Assembly: GCA_002320815.1 (NCBI GenBank)
Contig: DCLA01000053.1
Location: 14,932 to 78,931, forward strand
DNA: 64,000 nt
From: Myxococcales bacterium UBA1660
GTDB lineage: Bacteria; Myxococcota_A; Polyangia; Polyangiales; Houyiibacteriaceae
Direction: 5' to 3'
Made by a program: the position numbers and the translations under genes. The notes under the pieces were generated by a model, which was not told where the DNA came from, made no database searches, and saw nothing but the letters and a program-made list of their open reading frames with translations. This document shows, piece by piece, positions 36,153 through 45,383 of this stretch. The stretch's first letter is position 1; the number at the start of each line of letters is the position of its first letter.

Positions 36153-36329
36153 ATGCCCAAAGAGACTCGCCAAGACAGCTACCAGCCCAAGACGATCGAG
36201 AAGTCCCTTCAGCCGAAGGGGGCCGCCCGACCGCCTCGCAAAGCACCTTCACCCAAAACAGCGGCGCCGAAGCCCAGCATAGAGGGCGGGAACGGCGGCG
36301 CCAGCAAGCAGGCCGGTGGCGAAGGATGA
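36153..36329 (+). CDS. Small Lys/Pro-rich ORF (hypothetical)
   Basis: A 58-residue ORF, MPKETRQDSYQPKTIEKSLQ followed by a basic Pro/Ala/Lys/Gly-rich tail, predicted disordered. No clear Shine-Dalgarno is present, but TACACT at 36135-36140 could be a -10 element for a leaderless transcript. It overlaps the next ORF by ATGA. The reality of the gene rests on that coupling and on its position beside the DUF6338-like gene. Confidence 0.45.
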   Translation: MPKETRQDSYQPKTIEKSLQPKGAARPPRKAPSPKTAAPKPSIEGGNGGASKQAGGEG

Positions 36330-36523
36330 CTGGAGACGGTGAGGACAAGCGCCAGCGGATCCCGGCGAGCTACCGTCCGAGGTCGCCCTCCGGACCGGGC
36401 GTTTCCCACCAGCCCGCGTCGCCCGAGCACCGCCCACCTAGGCGTGCGCCGTCGCCCAAACATGTAGCGCCTCCGACGCCTCCGAAACCCAACGACAGCG
36501 GAGACCGGAAGGAGGGAGGCTAG
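36326..36523 (+). CDS. Small Pro/Arg-rich ORF (hypothetical)
   Basis: A 65-residue ORF whose ATG overlaps the previous stop (ATGA) and is preceded by GGCGAAGG. It begins MTGDGEDKRQRIPASYRPRS and is rich in Pro, Ser and Arg throughout, with no fold expected. Possibly nucleic-acid or partner binding. It ends 120 bp before hsdM. Confidence 0.45.
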   Translation: MTGDGEDKRQRIPASYRPRSPSGPGVSHQPASPEHRPPRRAPSPKHVAPPTPPKPNDSGDRKEGG

Positions 36524-36643
36524 GCCCCACCGGCCCAACACCGAGGATTCCTTCGTCGGACACGGCAGGCGAGTCTTTGCAGTTGTCGAGAACTTGGTAC
36601 CGTCCCCGCCAGCGGGCACGGACCGCCTTCCGTTAGCGACGAC

Positions 36644-38701
36644 ATGAGCCAGACCCACATCTCCCCCGAGGCTCCCAAGCCTTCCCGCCAGTTCCAGTCC
36701 TTTTCCGAGGCGTCGAGCTTCATCTGGGGCATCGCCGACCTGCTCCGCGGGGACTTCAAGCAGTACGACTTCGGGAAGGTGATCTTGCCGTTCACGGTCC
36801 TGCGGCGGCTGGACTGCGTGCTGGCGCCGTCGAAGGGCAAGGTGCTGGAGCGGTACGGGAAGCTGAAGGGTGGGGACGTGAAGAACCTCGATCCGATCTT
36901 GAATCGGCTCACCGGGGTCCACTTCCACAACGTGTCGAAGCTCGACTTCGCGCGGCTGCTCGACGACCCGAACCACATCGCCGCGAACCTGCTGGCCTAC
37001 ATCAAGGGGTTCAGCGAGAACGTGCGGGAGATCTTCATCGAGCGGTTCAAGCTGCCGGAGTCGGTCGCGCGGCTCGACGAGGCGAACATCTTGTTCCTCG
37101 TCACTGAGCGGTTCGCCGAGGTCGACCTCGGGCCCGAGGCGGTGCCCAACCACATGATGGGCTCGATCTTCGAGGACCTGATCCGGCGCTTCGCCGAGCA
37201 GTCCAACGAGACGGCCGGTGAGCACTTCACGCCCCGAGAGGTGATCCGCCTGATGGTGAACCTCCTCTTCATGGAGGACCGGGACGTGCTCACGAAGAAG
37301 GGGGTCGTGAAGACGCTCTTCGACCCGGCCTGCGGGACGGGCGGGATGCTCTCGGTGGCCGAGGACTACCTCGCCGAGCTGAACCCAGATGCACACCTCG
37401 AGGTCTACGGGCAGGAGCTGAACGACGAGAGCTACGCCATCTGCAAGGCGGACATGCTCCTGAAGGCCGAGAACCCGGGGAACATCGCCCGGGGCAACAG
37501 CTTCAGCGAGGACGGCCACCAGGGCGCGACCTTCGACTACATGCTCTCGAACCCGCCCTTCGGGGTGGAGTGGAAGAAGGTCCAGAAGGTCGTCGAGCAG
37601 GAGGCCGAGTCCCTCGGCTTCGCCGGCCGCTTCGGCGCCGGCACGCCCCGCATCAACGACGGCTCGTTCCTCTTCCTCCAGCACATGATCTCGAAGATGA
37701 AGACGCCGGCCGACGGCGGGAGCAGGCTGGCCATCGTCTTCAATGGCTCGCCGCTCTTCACCGGGGACGCCGGCTCGGGCGAGAGCGAGATCCGCCGCTG
37801 GATCCTCGAGAACGACTGGCTCGAGGCGATCGTCGCGCTGCCCGACCAGCTCTTCTTCAACACGGGGATCTCCACCTACGTCTGGATCGTGACGAACCGA
37901 AAGCCGGCGCACCGCAAGGGCAAGGTCCAGCTCATCAACGCGGTGGACCTCTACCAGAAGATGCGGAAGTCGCTGGGCAACAAGAGGAACGAGCTGAGCG
38001 ACGAGCACATCGCCGAGGTGTGCCGCATCTACGGGGACTTCGAGGAGGGCGAGCTGAGCAAGGTCTTCGACAACGAGGACTTCGGGTTCCACAAGATCAC
38101 CGTCGAGCGCCCCCTGCGGCTGAACTTCCAGGCGTCGGCCGAGCGCATCGAGCGGCTCCAGGAGGAGCGGAGCTTTCAGAACCTCGCCAAGAGCAAGAAG
38201 AAGGGCGAGAAGGCCGCCAAGGAGATCCAAGAGGGCGTCGAGCTACAGGTGGCGCTCGTGTCCGCGCTCGAGGCGATGGGCGGCGACCGGGTCTACACCA
38301 AGCGGCCCGAGTTCGAGAAGGCCCTCAAGGCGGTGCTCAAGGCCGCCGACCTGAAGCTGCCCGCCTCGATCAAGAAGGCGGTGCGGTCCGCGCTCTCCGA
38401 GCGGGACGACGACGCCGACCTGTGCGTCGACAAGAAAGGCGAGCCCGAGCCGGATACCGATCTACGCGACACCGAGAACGTGCCGCTCAAGGAGTCGATT
38501 GAGGCGTACTTCGAGCGGGAGGTGAAGCCCCACGTGCCCGACGCCTGGGTCGATGAGTCGAAGACCAAGGTCGGCTACGAGATCCCGTTCACACGGCACT
38601 TCTACGAGTACGAGACACTGCGGCCGCTCAGCGAAATCGAGGCCGACATCAAGGCGCTCGAGGACGAGATCCAAGGGATGCTCGGCGAGGTGCTGACATG
38701 A
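36644..38701 (+). CDS. hsdM: Type I restriction-modification system methyltransferase subunit HsdM
   Basis: A 685-residue N6-adenine methyltransferase that, with HsdS, modifies host DNA. Residues about 20-170 are the helical HsdM N-domain (FIWGIADLLRGDFKQYDFGKV; ILPFTVLRRLDCVL). The SAM-binding motif FDPACGTGGML is at 226-236 and the catalytic NPPF begins at 303. The C-terminal 160 residues carry a charged coiled-coil region. It is first of a five-gene operon and ends in an ATGA overlap with hsdS. The 120-bp leader shows only a weak promoter-like TTGCAG...TACCGT. Confidence 0.95.
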   Translation: MSQTHISPEAPKPSRQFQSFSEASSFIWGIADLLRGDFKQYDFGKVILPFTVLRRLDCVLAPSKGKVLERYGKLKGGDVKNLDPILNRLTGVHFHNVSKLDFARLLDDPNHIAANLLAYIKGFSENVREIFIERFKLPESVARLDEANILFLVTERFAEVDLGPEAVPNHMMGSIFEDLIRRFAEQSNETAGEHFTPREVIRLMVNLLFMEDRDVLTKKGVVKTLFDPACGTGGMLSVAEDYLAELNPDAHLEVYGQELNDESYAICKADMLLKAENPGNIARGNSFSEDGHQGATFDYMLSNPPFGVEWKKVQKVVEQEAESLGFAGRFGAGTPRINDGSFLFLQHMISKMKTPADGGSRLAIVFNGSPLFTGDAGSGESEIRRWILENDWLEAIVALPDQLFFNTGISTYVWIVTNRKPAHRKGKVQLINAVDLYQKMRKSLGNKRNELSDEHIAEVCRIYGDFEEGELSKVFDNEDFGFHKITVERPLRLNFQASAERIERLQEERSFQNLAKSKKKGEKAAKEIQEGVELQVALVSALEAMGGDRVYTKRPEFEKALKAVLKAADLKLPASIKKAVRSALSERDDDADLCVDKKGEPEPDTDLRDTENVPLKESIEAYFEREVKPHVPDAWVDESKTKVGYEIPFTRHFYEYETLRPLSEIEADIKALEDEIQGMLGEVLT

Positions 38702-40005
38702 CGACACCCCAGGCTTGGATCCACGACGCGCCCCGCGAGTGGAAGCGCATTCGTCTTGGTCAGCTCGGTCGGTTCGATGCGAGCGGGATCGACAAGAAGT
38801 CGGTGGACGGCGAGGTGCCTGTAGCCATGGTCAACTACACCGACGTGTACGGGAACGTCACCGGCCTGCTTCGGCCGGACGCCCACTACATGAAAGTGAC
38901 CGCGCCGCCGACGAAAGCCCGTGGGTGCTCACTTCGCAAGGGCGACGTACTTTTCACTCCAAGCTCCGAGACGGCCGACGAGATTGGCGCAGCGGCAGTT
39001 GTCGAAGAAGACATGCCGGGAACAGTATTCAGCTATCACCTAGTTAGGTTCTCGCCGCCGCCCACGGTTGAGCACTGCTTCCGCCGGCACCTCTTCAACA
39101 GCCCTCTGGTTCAGCGGCAGCTCGCACTCCTGGCGAAGGGAACTACTCGCCAGATCCTGACTAGGTCGGACTTCCGTTCGGTCGAGGTGCTCCTGCCACC
39201 TCGCGGCGCGCAGAGGGCCATCGCCGACTTTCTCGACCGGAAGACGGCGGCCATCGACGCGCTGATCGAGAAGAAGGAGCGGCTCATCGCCCTGCTTGAG
39301 GAGAAGCGCCAGGCCCTCATCACCCAGGCCGTCACCAAGGGCCTCGACCCCAACGTCCCCATGAAGGACTCCGGCATCGAGTGGCTCGGCGAGATCCCGG
39401 CGCATTGGGAGGTTGTTCGCTTCCGGCATGCATGCCGAGCCCAGCAGGGGCTGCAAATCCCTCGGTCGGAGCGGCTCTACGAGCCGTGTGAGGGCGCGGT
39501 GGAGTACCTGACGGTGCGCTCTATCCACGCCACCTCCGAGGACTACGTCCGGGAGTACATCGTGAACCCGCCGAGGCGGGTGCGGTGCCAACCCGATGAT
39601 GTCTTGTTGTCTCGGACCGGAGCGACAGGGGAGGTCATCACCGACCAGCGTGGAGCATTCCACAACAACTTCTTTAAAGTAGACTACAGCCGGTCAAGAC
39701 TCGATCGCCTCTTCCTCGTCAACTACCTGCGTTGCCGTCCGGTTCACGAGTATCTGAGGAAGATGGCTGGGACGACAACGATCCCTGATCTGAACCACGG
39801 GGAGTTCCTAGCCGCCCCCCTACTTCTGCCGCCGCTTGACGAGCAGAAGGAGATTGGTGAGGTCCTCAGTAGGCGGCTGGCGGAGGCCGACCGGCTAGCG
39901 GCGAGCGTGTCCCGAAGCAGCGAGCTGCTCCGTGAGTACCGTCAAGCCGTCATCACCGCCGCCGTCACCGGCAAGGTCGACGTCACCTCCAAGGAGGCCG
40001 CGTGA
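38698..40005 (+). CDS. hsdS: Type I restriction-modification system specificity subunit HsdS
   Basis: A 435-residue DNA-recognition subunit. The first target-recognition domain spans residues about 10-165 and ends in the conserved spacer helix with QRAIADFLDRKTAAIDALIE and ALITQAVTKGLDPN. The second domain spans about 215-375, followed by the matching C-terminal spacer (LDEQKEIGEVLSRRLAEADR, YRQAVITAAVTGKVD). Both halves are full, so a bipartite target is expected. Base composition of the recognition domains is less GC-rich than hsdM, as usual for these exchangeable segments. It overlaps hsdM and the next gene by 4 bp each. Confidence 0.95.
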   Translation: MTTPQAWIHDAPREWKRIRLGQLGRFDASGIDKKSVDGEVPVAMVNYTDVYGNVTGLLRPDAHYMKVTAPPTKARGCSLRKGDVLFTPSSETADEIGAAAVVEEDMPGTVFSYHLVRFSPPPTVEHCFRRHLFNSPLVQRQLALLAKGTTRQILTRSDFRSVEVLLPPRGAQRAIADFLDRKTAAIDALIEKKERLIALLEEKRQALITQAVTKGLDPNVPMKDSGIEWLGEIPAHWEVVRFRHACRAQQGLQIPRSERLYEPCEGAVEYLTVRSIHATSEDYVREYIVNPPRRVRCQPDDVLLSRTGATGEVITDQRGAFHNNFFKVDYSRSRLDRLFLVNYLRCRPVHEYLRKMAGTTTIPDLNHGEFLAAPLLLPPLDEQKEIGEVLSRRLAEADRLAASVSRSSELLREYRQAVITAAVTGKVDVTSKEAA

Positions 40006-42329
40006 AGCGGATCGACGGCCGCGCCCGGACCGTCCGCGAACTCCTCGACGGCGCTCGCTACACGATCGACTTCTACCAGCGCGAGTACGCCTGGCAGGAG
40101 CGGCAGGTTCAGGAGCTGATCGACGACCTCTCCGGGAAGTTCCTCGACTTCTACGAGCCCGAACACGAGCGCGGCGCGGTCGAGGAGTACGGGCACTACT
40201 TCCTCGGCTCGATCGTCATCAGCCACAAGCGCAGCCAGAAGTTCATCGTCGACGGGCAGCAGCGGCTCACGACGCTGACGCTGCTCTTGATCTACCTCCA
40301 CCACCTCCAGGAAGGGCGCGAGCACCAGGTCCCCGTGGAGAGGCTGATCTTCGGAGAGAAGTACGGCAGGCGAAGCTTCAACCTCGACGTGCCCGACCGG
40401 GCCGCGTGTATGGAGAAGCTCTTCCTCGGGGAGACCTTCGACCCCAAGGGTGCGAGCGAGTCGGTGCAGAACATCGCTGCCCGCTACGACAACATCAACG
40501 ACCACTTCCCAGAGGAGCTGACCGGGGAGGCGCTGCCCTACTTCATCGACTGGCTTCGCGAGAACGTCCACCTCGTGGAGATCGAGGCGTACTCGGACGA
40601 AGATGCCTACACGATCTTCGAGACCATGAACGACCGGGGGCTCTCGCTCAGCCTCCCCGAGATGCTCAAGGGCTATGTGCTCGCGAACATCACGCACGAG
40701 GCCGACCAGCGCACCGTCAACGAGAGCTGGAAGAAGCACATCCAGGCCCTGCGCGAACTGGGGCCCGAGGAGGACGTCGACTTCTTCAAGAGCTGGCTGC
40801 GGGCGCGGCACGCCGAGACGATTCGGCCGGGCAAGAAGGGCGCCGAGAACAAGGACTACGAGCGCATCGGCTCGGAGTTCCACCGCTGGGTGCGGGACCA
40901 GAAGGACAAGCTCGGGCTGCATGGCTCGGCGGACTTCGTGCGCTTCGTGGAGCGCGACCTCGACTTCTACTCGAAGCAGGCGCAGTTCATCCGGAAGGCC
41001 GAGAGCACGCTCGTCGATGGCCTCGAGTCGATTCGGTTTAACCGGGACCGAGGCTTCACGATGCAGATGCAGGTGCTGCTCGCGTCGCTCACGCCCGACG
41101 ATGCGCCCGAACTGATCAAAAGGAAAATGGGCCTCGCGGCCGACTATCTCGACATCTGGCTCGCGCGCCGCGCGTGGAACTTCCGGCGCACAGGGCAGTC
41201 CACGGTGCGGTACACGATCTTCTCGCTCACGAGGGACCTCCGCGGCAAGTCCATCGAGGAGCTATCCACGTATCTCCGAGAACTTCTCGACCAGGAGCAC
41301 GAGACCTTCGCCCGAACGCCCGACTTCCGGCTCCACCAGCAGAACTATCGGCAGGTCCGGCACATCCTCGCGCGGCTCACCTACTGGGTCGATCACGAGT
41401 GCGGCGTCTCCACCCACTTCGACGACCTGGTCTCGCAGGGCAAGGCCAAACCCTTCGAGGTCGAACACATATGGGCGAACCAGTACGAGCAGTTCAGCAA
41501 GTGGTTCGAGCACCCGCGGGACTTCGAGGTCGAGCGGAATCGGCTCGGGGGCCTCGTGCTCCTCCAGAGCGGCCACAACCAGAGCCTCGGCGACCTGCCC
41601 TACGCCGAGAAGCGGGACGCCTACGTCAGCCACGGCCAGAGCCTGCTGACCCGCAGCCTCCATCCGCTGGCATACAAGAACAACCCGTCGTTCCGGGCCT
41701 TCATCGAGCGCACCGGACTGGGCTTCCGACCGATCGAAGAGTTCACTCCGGAGGCGCAGGCGGAGCGACAGGAGCTGTATCTCCGGATTGCCGAGTGGGT
41801 GTGGAACCCCTCCCGGCTCGACCTCGACGGGACCAAGCCGCCCGTGCCCGAGCCGCTCGAGGACCCCGAGGATCAAACCGCTAGCCCGGTGGAGAGGGAG
41901 GTGCGTCTCCAGGTCCGGAAGAAGTTCTGGACCGCGCTGCTCGAGCGCGTGAAGCGGACGAACGGCATGCATGGCCATCTCTCCCCTAGGCAGTACCACT
42001 GGCTCGGCGCCCGGAAGGACGGGATGTGGTGGAACTACGTCGTCCTCCAGGACCAGACTCGGGTCGAGCTGTACATCGACCGGCCCGAGGCAGCGGAGAA
42101 CAAAGCGACCTACGACCGTCTGGCCGCGAGGAAGCCGGCGATCGAGAATGCTTTTGGCGGCTCACTCGAGTGGCAGCGCCTCGACGACAAGCGAGCCTCG
42201 CGCATCTCGACGACCATCGACGGCGGCTGGGTCGACGAGCAGGGATGGGATGGGGTCATCGAACAGGCGGTGGACGCCATGGCTCGGCTCTACTCGGCGC
42301 TCCGCCCTGCCTTGCGGAGCGCTACGTGA
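40002..42329 (+). CDS. DUF262/DUF1524/DUF4268 protein, GmrSD-like nuclease
   Basis: A 775-residue protein of GmrSD-like architecture. The N-terminal DUF262 domain (IDFYQREYAWQERQVQELI; HYFLGSIV; IVDGQQRLTTLTLL at about residue 82-95) is an NTP-dependent, ParB-fold part. DUF1524 follows around 480-540 with VEHIWANQYEQ, RLGGLVLLQSGHNQSL, an HNH-type nuclease core. The C-terminal about 130 residues are DUF4268 (YHWLGARKDGMWWNYV, RVELYIDRPEAAENK, LEWQRLDDKRASRI). Known GmrSD cuts DNA with modified cytosines. Here the ATG overlaps the hsdS stop, so it is embedded in the type I operon between hsdS and hsdR. Confidence 0.85.
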   Translation: MKRIDGRARTVRELLDGARYTIDFYQREYAWQERQVQELIDDLSGKFLDFYEPEHERGAVEEYGHYFLGSIVISHKRSQKFIVDGQQRLTTLTLLLIYLHHLQEGREHQVPVERLIFGEKYGRRSFNLDVPDRAACMEKLFLGETFDPKGASESVQNIAARYDNINDHFPEELTGEALPYFIDWLRENVHLVEIEAYSDEDAYTIFETMNDRGLSLSLPEMLKGYVLANITHEADQRTVNESWKKHIQALRELGPEEDVDFFKSWLRARHAETIRPGKKGAENKDYERIGSEFHRWVRDQKDKLGLHGSADFVRFVERDLDFYSKQAQFIRKAESTLVDGLESIRFNRDRGFTMQMQVLLASLTPDDAPELIKRKMGLAADYLDIWLARRAWNFRRTGQSTVRYTIFSLTRDLRGKSIEELSTYLRELLDQEHETFARTPDFRLHQQNYRQVRHILARLTYWVDHECGVSTHFDDLVSQGKAKPFEVEHIWANQYEQFSKWFEHPRDFEVERNRLGGLVLLQSGHNQSLGDLPYAEKRDAYVSHGQSLLTRSLHPLAYKNNPSFRAFIERTGLGFRPIEEFTPEAQAERQELYLRIAEWVWNPSRLDLDGTKPPVPEPLEDPEDQTASPVEREVRLQVRKKFWTALLERVKRTNGMHGHLSPRQYHWLGARKDGMWWNYVVLQDQTRVELYIDRPEAAENKATYDRLAARKPAIENAFGGSLEWQRLDDKRASRISTTIDGGWVDEQGWDGVIEQAVDAMARLYSALRPALRSAT

Positions 42330-42347
42330 CGGAGGGGGGCTGAAGGT

Positions 42348-45300
42348 ATGGGCTACAAGGAGATCGACTTCGAAGCCGCCGTCGAGGGGGACCTGCTCGA
42401 GGCGGGGTACCTTCGTGGAGAGGCCGCGGACTTCGACGCGAGCCTCGCGCTGATTCCGAAGGACCTCTTCGCGTTCATCGCGGCCACCCAACCCGAGCTG
42501 TGGGCGCAGCTACGGAAGAACCACCCGACGGGCCTCGAGTCCGGACTCCTCGATGCACTGACCAAGAAGCTGAACGACCGGGGCACGCTCGAGGTGCTGC
42601 GGCACGGGTTCAAGTTCTACGGGAAGCGGATCGCCACGGCGTTCTTCCGGCCGGCCCACGGGCTCAACCCCGACCTCGAGACGAAGTACGCCGCGAACCG
42701 CCTCGTCATCACCCGGCAGGTGAAGTTCAACCCGGACGGGGAGGACAGCGTCGACATGATGGTCAGCCTGAACGGGCTGCCGATCGCAACGCTGGAGCTG
42801 AAGAACTCGCTCACCGGTCAGACGGTCCAGCACGCACTCAAGCAGTACCAGTACGACCGGGACCCGAAGCTGCCGCTCTTCTGGTTCAAGAAGCGGGCGC
42901 TGGTCCACTTCGCCGTCGACACCGACCTCGTCTACATGACGACGAAGCTCGCTCGGAAAGGGACCTACTTCCTTCCCTTCAACCGGGGCACCGAGGACGG
43001 CGGTGCCGGCAACCCGACCGTCGAGGGTGAGCCCTACAAGACGAGCTACCTCTGGCGGGAGGTGCTGGAGCGACACAGCCTCCTCGACATCCTCGCCCGG
43101 TTCATCCACCTGGAGCAGAAGGAAGAAGTCGTGCTCGGGAAGACCCGGCGGAAGGAAGCGCTCATCTTCCCCCGTTACCACCAGCTCGATGTGGTCCGGA
43201 AGCTCGAGGCCGCGGCGCGTGACGAAGGGCCGGGCCACCACTACCTGGTCCAGCACTCCGCCGGCAGCGGGAAGAGCAACTCCATCGCCTGGGCGGCGCA
43301 CCGGCTGGCGTCGCTCCACGACGCCAACGACGAGAAGCTCTTCGACTCTGTCGTCGTCGTCACCGACCGGCGCGTCCTCGATCGACAGCTCCAGGACACG
43401 ATCTACCAGTTCGAGCATAAGCAGGGCGTGGTCGAGAAGATCGACAAGCACTCGACCCAGCTCGCCAAGGCCCTGGAGCGCGGGACGAAGATCATCATCA
43501 CCACGCTCCAGAAGTTCCCGTTCGTCACCGAGAAGATCGAGAACCTGCCCGACCGGCGCTACGCCATCATCGTCGATGAGGCGCACTCCTCGCAGACCGG
43601 CGAGGCCGCCCGCACGCTTCGCGCTGTTCTGGCCGGTTCGACCGAGGGGCAAGCGGATCACGTCGCCGACGCAGGCGCCTCCTACGTCCCCGCGGGTCCG
43701 GCCGAAGACGCTCAGGACCCCGACGAGCCGACCTACGAGGACGAGATCGCGCGGGTGATGAAGTCCCGTGGCAAGCAGCCGAACCTCAGCTTCTTCGCCT
43801 TCACCGCGACGCCCAAGGCCAAGACGCTGGAGGTCTTCGGCCGCAAGGATGCGGAAGGCAAGCCCCGCCCCTTCCACCTCTACTCCATGCGCCAGGCGAT
43901 CGAGGAGGGCTTCATCCTCGACGTCCTCCGCAACTACGTCACCTACCGCGCCTACTACAAGCTCATGCGGGCCTCGGAGGAGTTCGACCCCGAGGTGAAG
44001 AAGAAGGAGACCGCGCGAGCCCTCGCCCGCTTCGCCAGCCTCCACCCCCACAACATCGCCCAGAAGATCGAGGTCATCGTCGAGCACTACCGCCGGTTCG
44101 TGCGGAAGAAGATCGGCGGCAAGGCCAAGGCGATGGTTGTCACCCGCTCCCGGCTCCACGCCGTCCGCTACAAGCTCGCCTTCGACGAGTACCTGGCGGC
44201 CCAGGGCTACGACGACACCCGGGCGCTGGTCGCCTTCTCTGGCACCGTCATCGACCCGGACTCGTCGAAGGAGTTCACCGAGGTCGGGATGAACGACGGC
44301 CTCCCCGAGAGCGAGGTCCCGACCAAGTTCGGCTCCGACGAGTTCCAGGTGCTCCTGGTCGCCAACAAGTTCCAGACCGGCTTCGACCAGCCCCTGCTCT
44401 GCGCCATGTACGTCGACAAGCGCCTCTCCGGCGTCCAGTGCGTGCAGACGCTCAGCCGGCTCAACCGGAAGATCCAGGGCAAAGAGAACGGCGACACCTT
44501 CGTCCTCGACTTCGTGAACGAGGCCGAGGAGATCCGTCGCGCGTTCCAGCCCTTCTACGAGCAGACCACCGTCTCCGACACCGCCGACCCGTACCAGCTC
44601 GAGCAGCTCCAGGGCGAGCTGGACGACGCGCGCATCTGGACCGAGTCGGAGCTGGAGTCCTTCGCCAAGGTCTTCTACCGCCCGAAGCAGAACCTCACCG
44701 ACAAAGAGCACGCCGAGCTGCATCACCACCTCCAGCCCGCCGTCGACCGCTTCGCCGCCTGGGAGGACGAAGAGGCGCGGGACCTCTGGAAGGGGAAGCT
44801 CCAGGCCTTCGTCCGGCTCTACTCGTTCATGAGCCAGGTCATGCCCTGGGACGACCGGGACCTCGAGATCCGCTACTCCTTCGGCCGCTTCCTGCTGAAG
44901 CGCCTACCGCGCACCAAGGGTGAGGGCGTCGACGTCGAGGGTGAGGTCGACCTGCACTCCTACCGTCTCACCCGCCTCGGCGAGACGGACATCGTCCTCG
45001 ACAAGGAGGGTCAGGGCGAGGTGAAGGGGCCCACCTCGGTGGGCACCGGCAAGGCAGAGGACGAGGACGTGCCCCTCCACGAGGTGATCGACATCCTCAA
45101 CGAGCGTTTCGGCACCGACTTCACCAAGGCCGACCAGCTGCTGTTCGAGCAGATCATCGAAGACGGCAAAGCCGACGAGCAGGTCCAGGCGCGTGCGAAG
45201 GCCAATACGCTGGAGAACTTCTCGATCAGCATCAAGGACAAGGTCGAGGGGCTGATGATCGACCGGATGGACAAGAACCAGGACATCGTCACGAAGTTCC

Positions 45301-45380
45301 TGAACGAGGAGGATTTCAAGAAGGCGCTCTCGGAGCTTCTGGCGAAGCGGCTCTACGACGAAATCCGAGACGCGGGGTAG
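42348..45380 (+). CDS. hsdR: Type I restriction-modification system endonuclease subunit HsdR
   Basis: A 1010-residue restriction motor. The N-terminal PD-(D/E)xK nuclease includes DSVDMMVSLNGLPIATLELKN (about residues 133-153). The SF2 translocase has Walker A SAGSGKSNS (about 305), DEAHSSQ (about 409) and FAFTATPK (about 484), then lobe-2 motifs VVTRSRLHAV, LLVANKFQTGFDQPLL and QTLSRLNR. The C-terminus is helical and interacts with HsdM in homologues. All catalytic motifs appear intact, so restriction should be active. It lies 18 bp after the DUF262 gene and 3 bp before the DUF3644-like gene. Confidence 0.95.
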   Translation: MGYKEIDFEAAVEGDLLEAGYLRGEAADFDASLALIPKDLFAFIAATQPELWAQLRKNHPTGLESGLLDALTKKLNDRGTLEVLRHGFKFYGKRIATAFFRPAHGLNPDLETKYAANRLVITRQVKFNPDGEDSVDMMVSLNGLPIATLELKNSLTGQTVQHALKQYQYDRDPKLPLFWFKKRALVHFAVDTDLVYMTTKLARKGTYFLPFNRGTEDGGAGNPTVEGEPYKTSYLWREVLERHSLLDILARFIHLEQKEEVVLGKTRRKEALIFPRYHQLDVVRKLEAAARDEGPGHHYLVQHSAGSGKSNSIAWAAHRLASLHDANDEKLFDSVVVVTDRRVLDRQLQDTIYQFEHKQGVVEKIDKHSTQLAKALERGTKIIITTLQKFPFVTEKIENLPDRRYAIIVDEAHSSQTGEAARTLRAVLAGSTEGQADHVADAGASYVPAGPAEDAQDPDEPTYEDEIARVMKSRGKQPNLSFFAFTATPKAKTLEVFGRKDAEGKPRPFHLYSMRQAIEEGFILDVLRNYVTYRAYYKLMRASEEFDPEVKKKETARALARFASLHPHNIAQKIEVIVEHYRRFVRKKIGGKAKAMVVTRSRLHAVRYKLAFDEYLAAQGYDDTRALVAFSGTVIDPDSSKEFTEVGMNDGLPESEVPTKFGSDEFQVLLVANKFQTGFDQPLLCAMYVDKRLSGVQCVQTLSRLNRKIQGKENGDTFVLDFVNEAEEIRRAFQPFYEQTTVSDTADPYQLEQLQGELDDARIWTESELESFAKVFYRPKQNLTDKEHAELHHHLQPAVDRFAAWEDEEARDLWKGKLQAFVRLYSFMSQVMPWDDRDLEIRYSFGRFLLKRLPRTKGEGVDVEGEVDLHSYRLTRLGETDIVLDKEGQGEVKGPTSVGTGKAEDEDVPLHEVIDILNERFGTDFTKADQLLFEQIIEDGKADEQVQARAKANTLENFSISIKDKVEGLMIDRMDKNQDIVTKFLNEEDFKKALSELLAKRLYDEIRDAG

Positions 45381-45383
45381 TTC

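Noticed and set aside
42510..44729. A 739-residue minus-strand protein opposite hsdR
   Set aside because: It lies wholly antisense to intact hsdR motifs and is rich in Val/Leu/Gly/Glu/Asp as expected for the complement of high-GC coding DNA.
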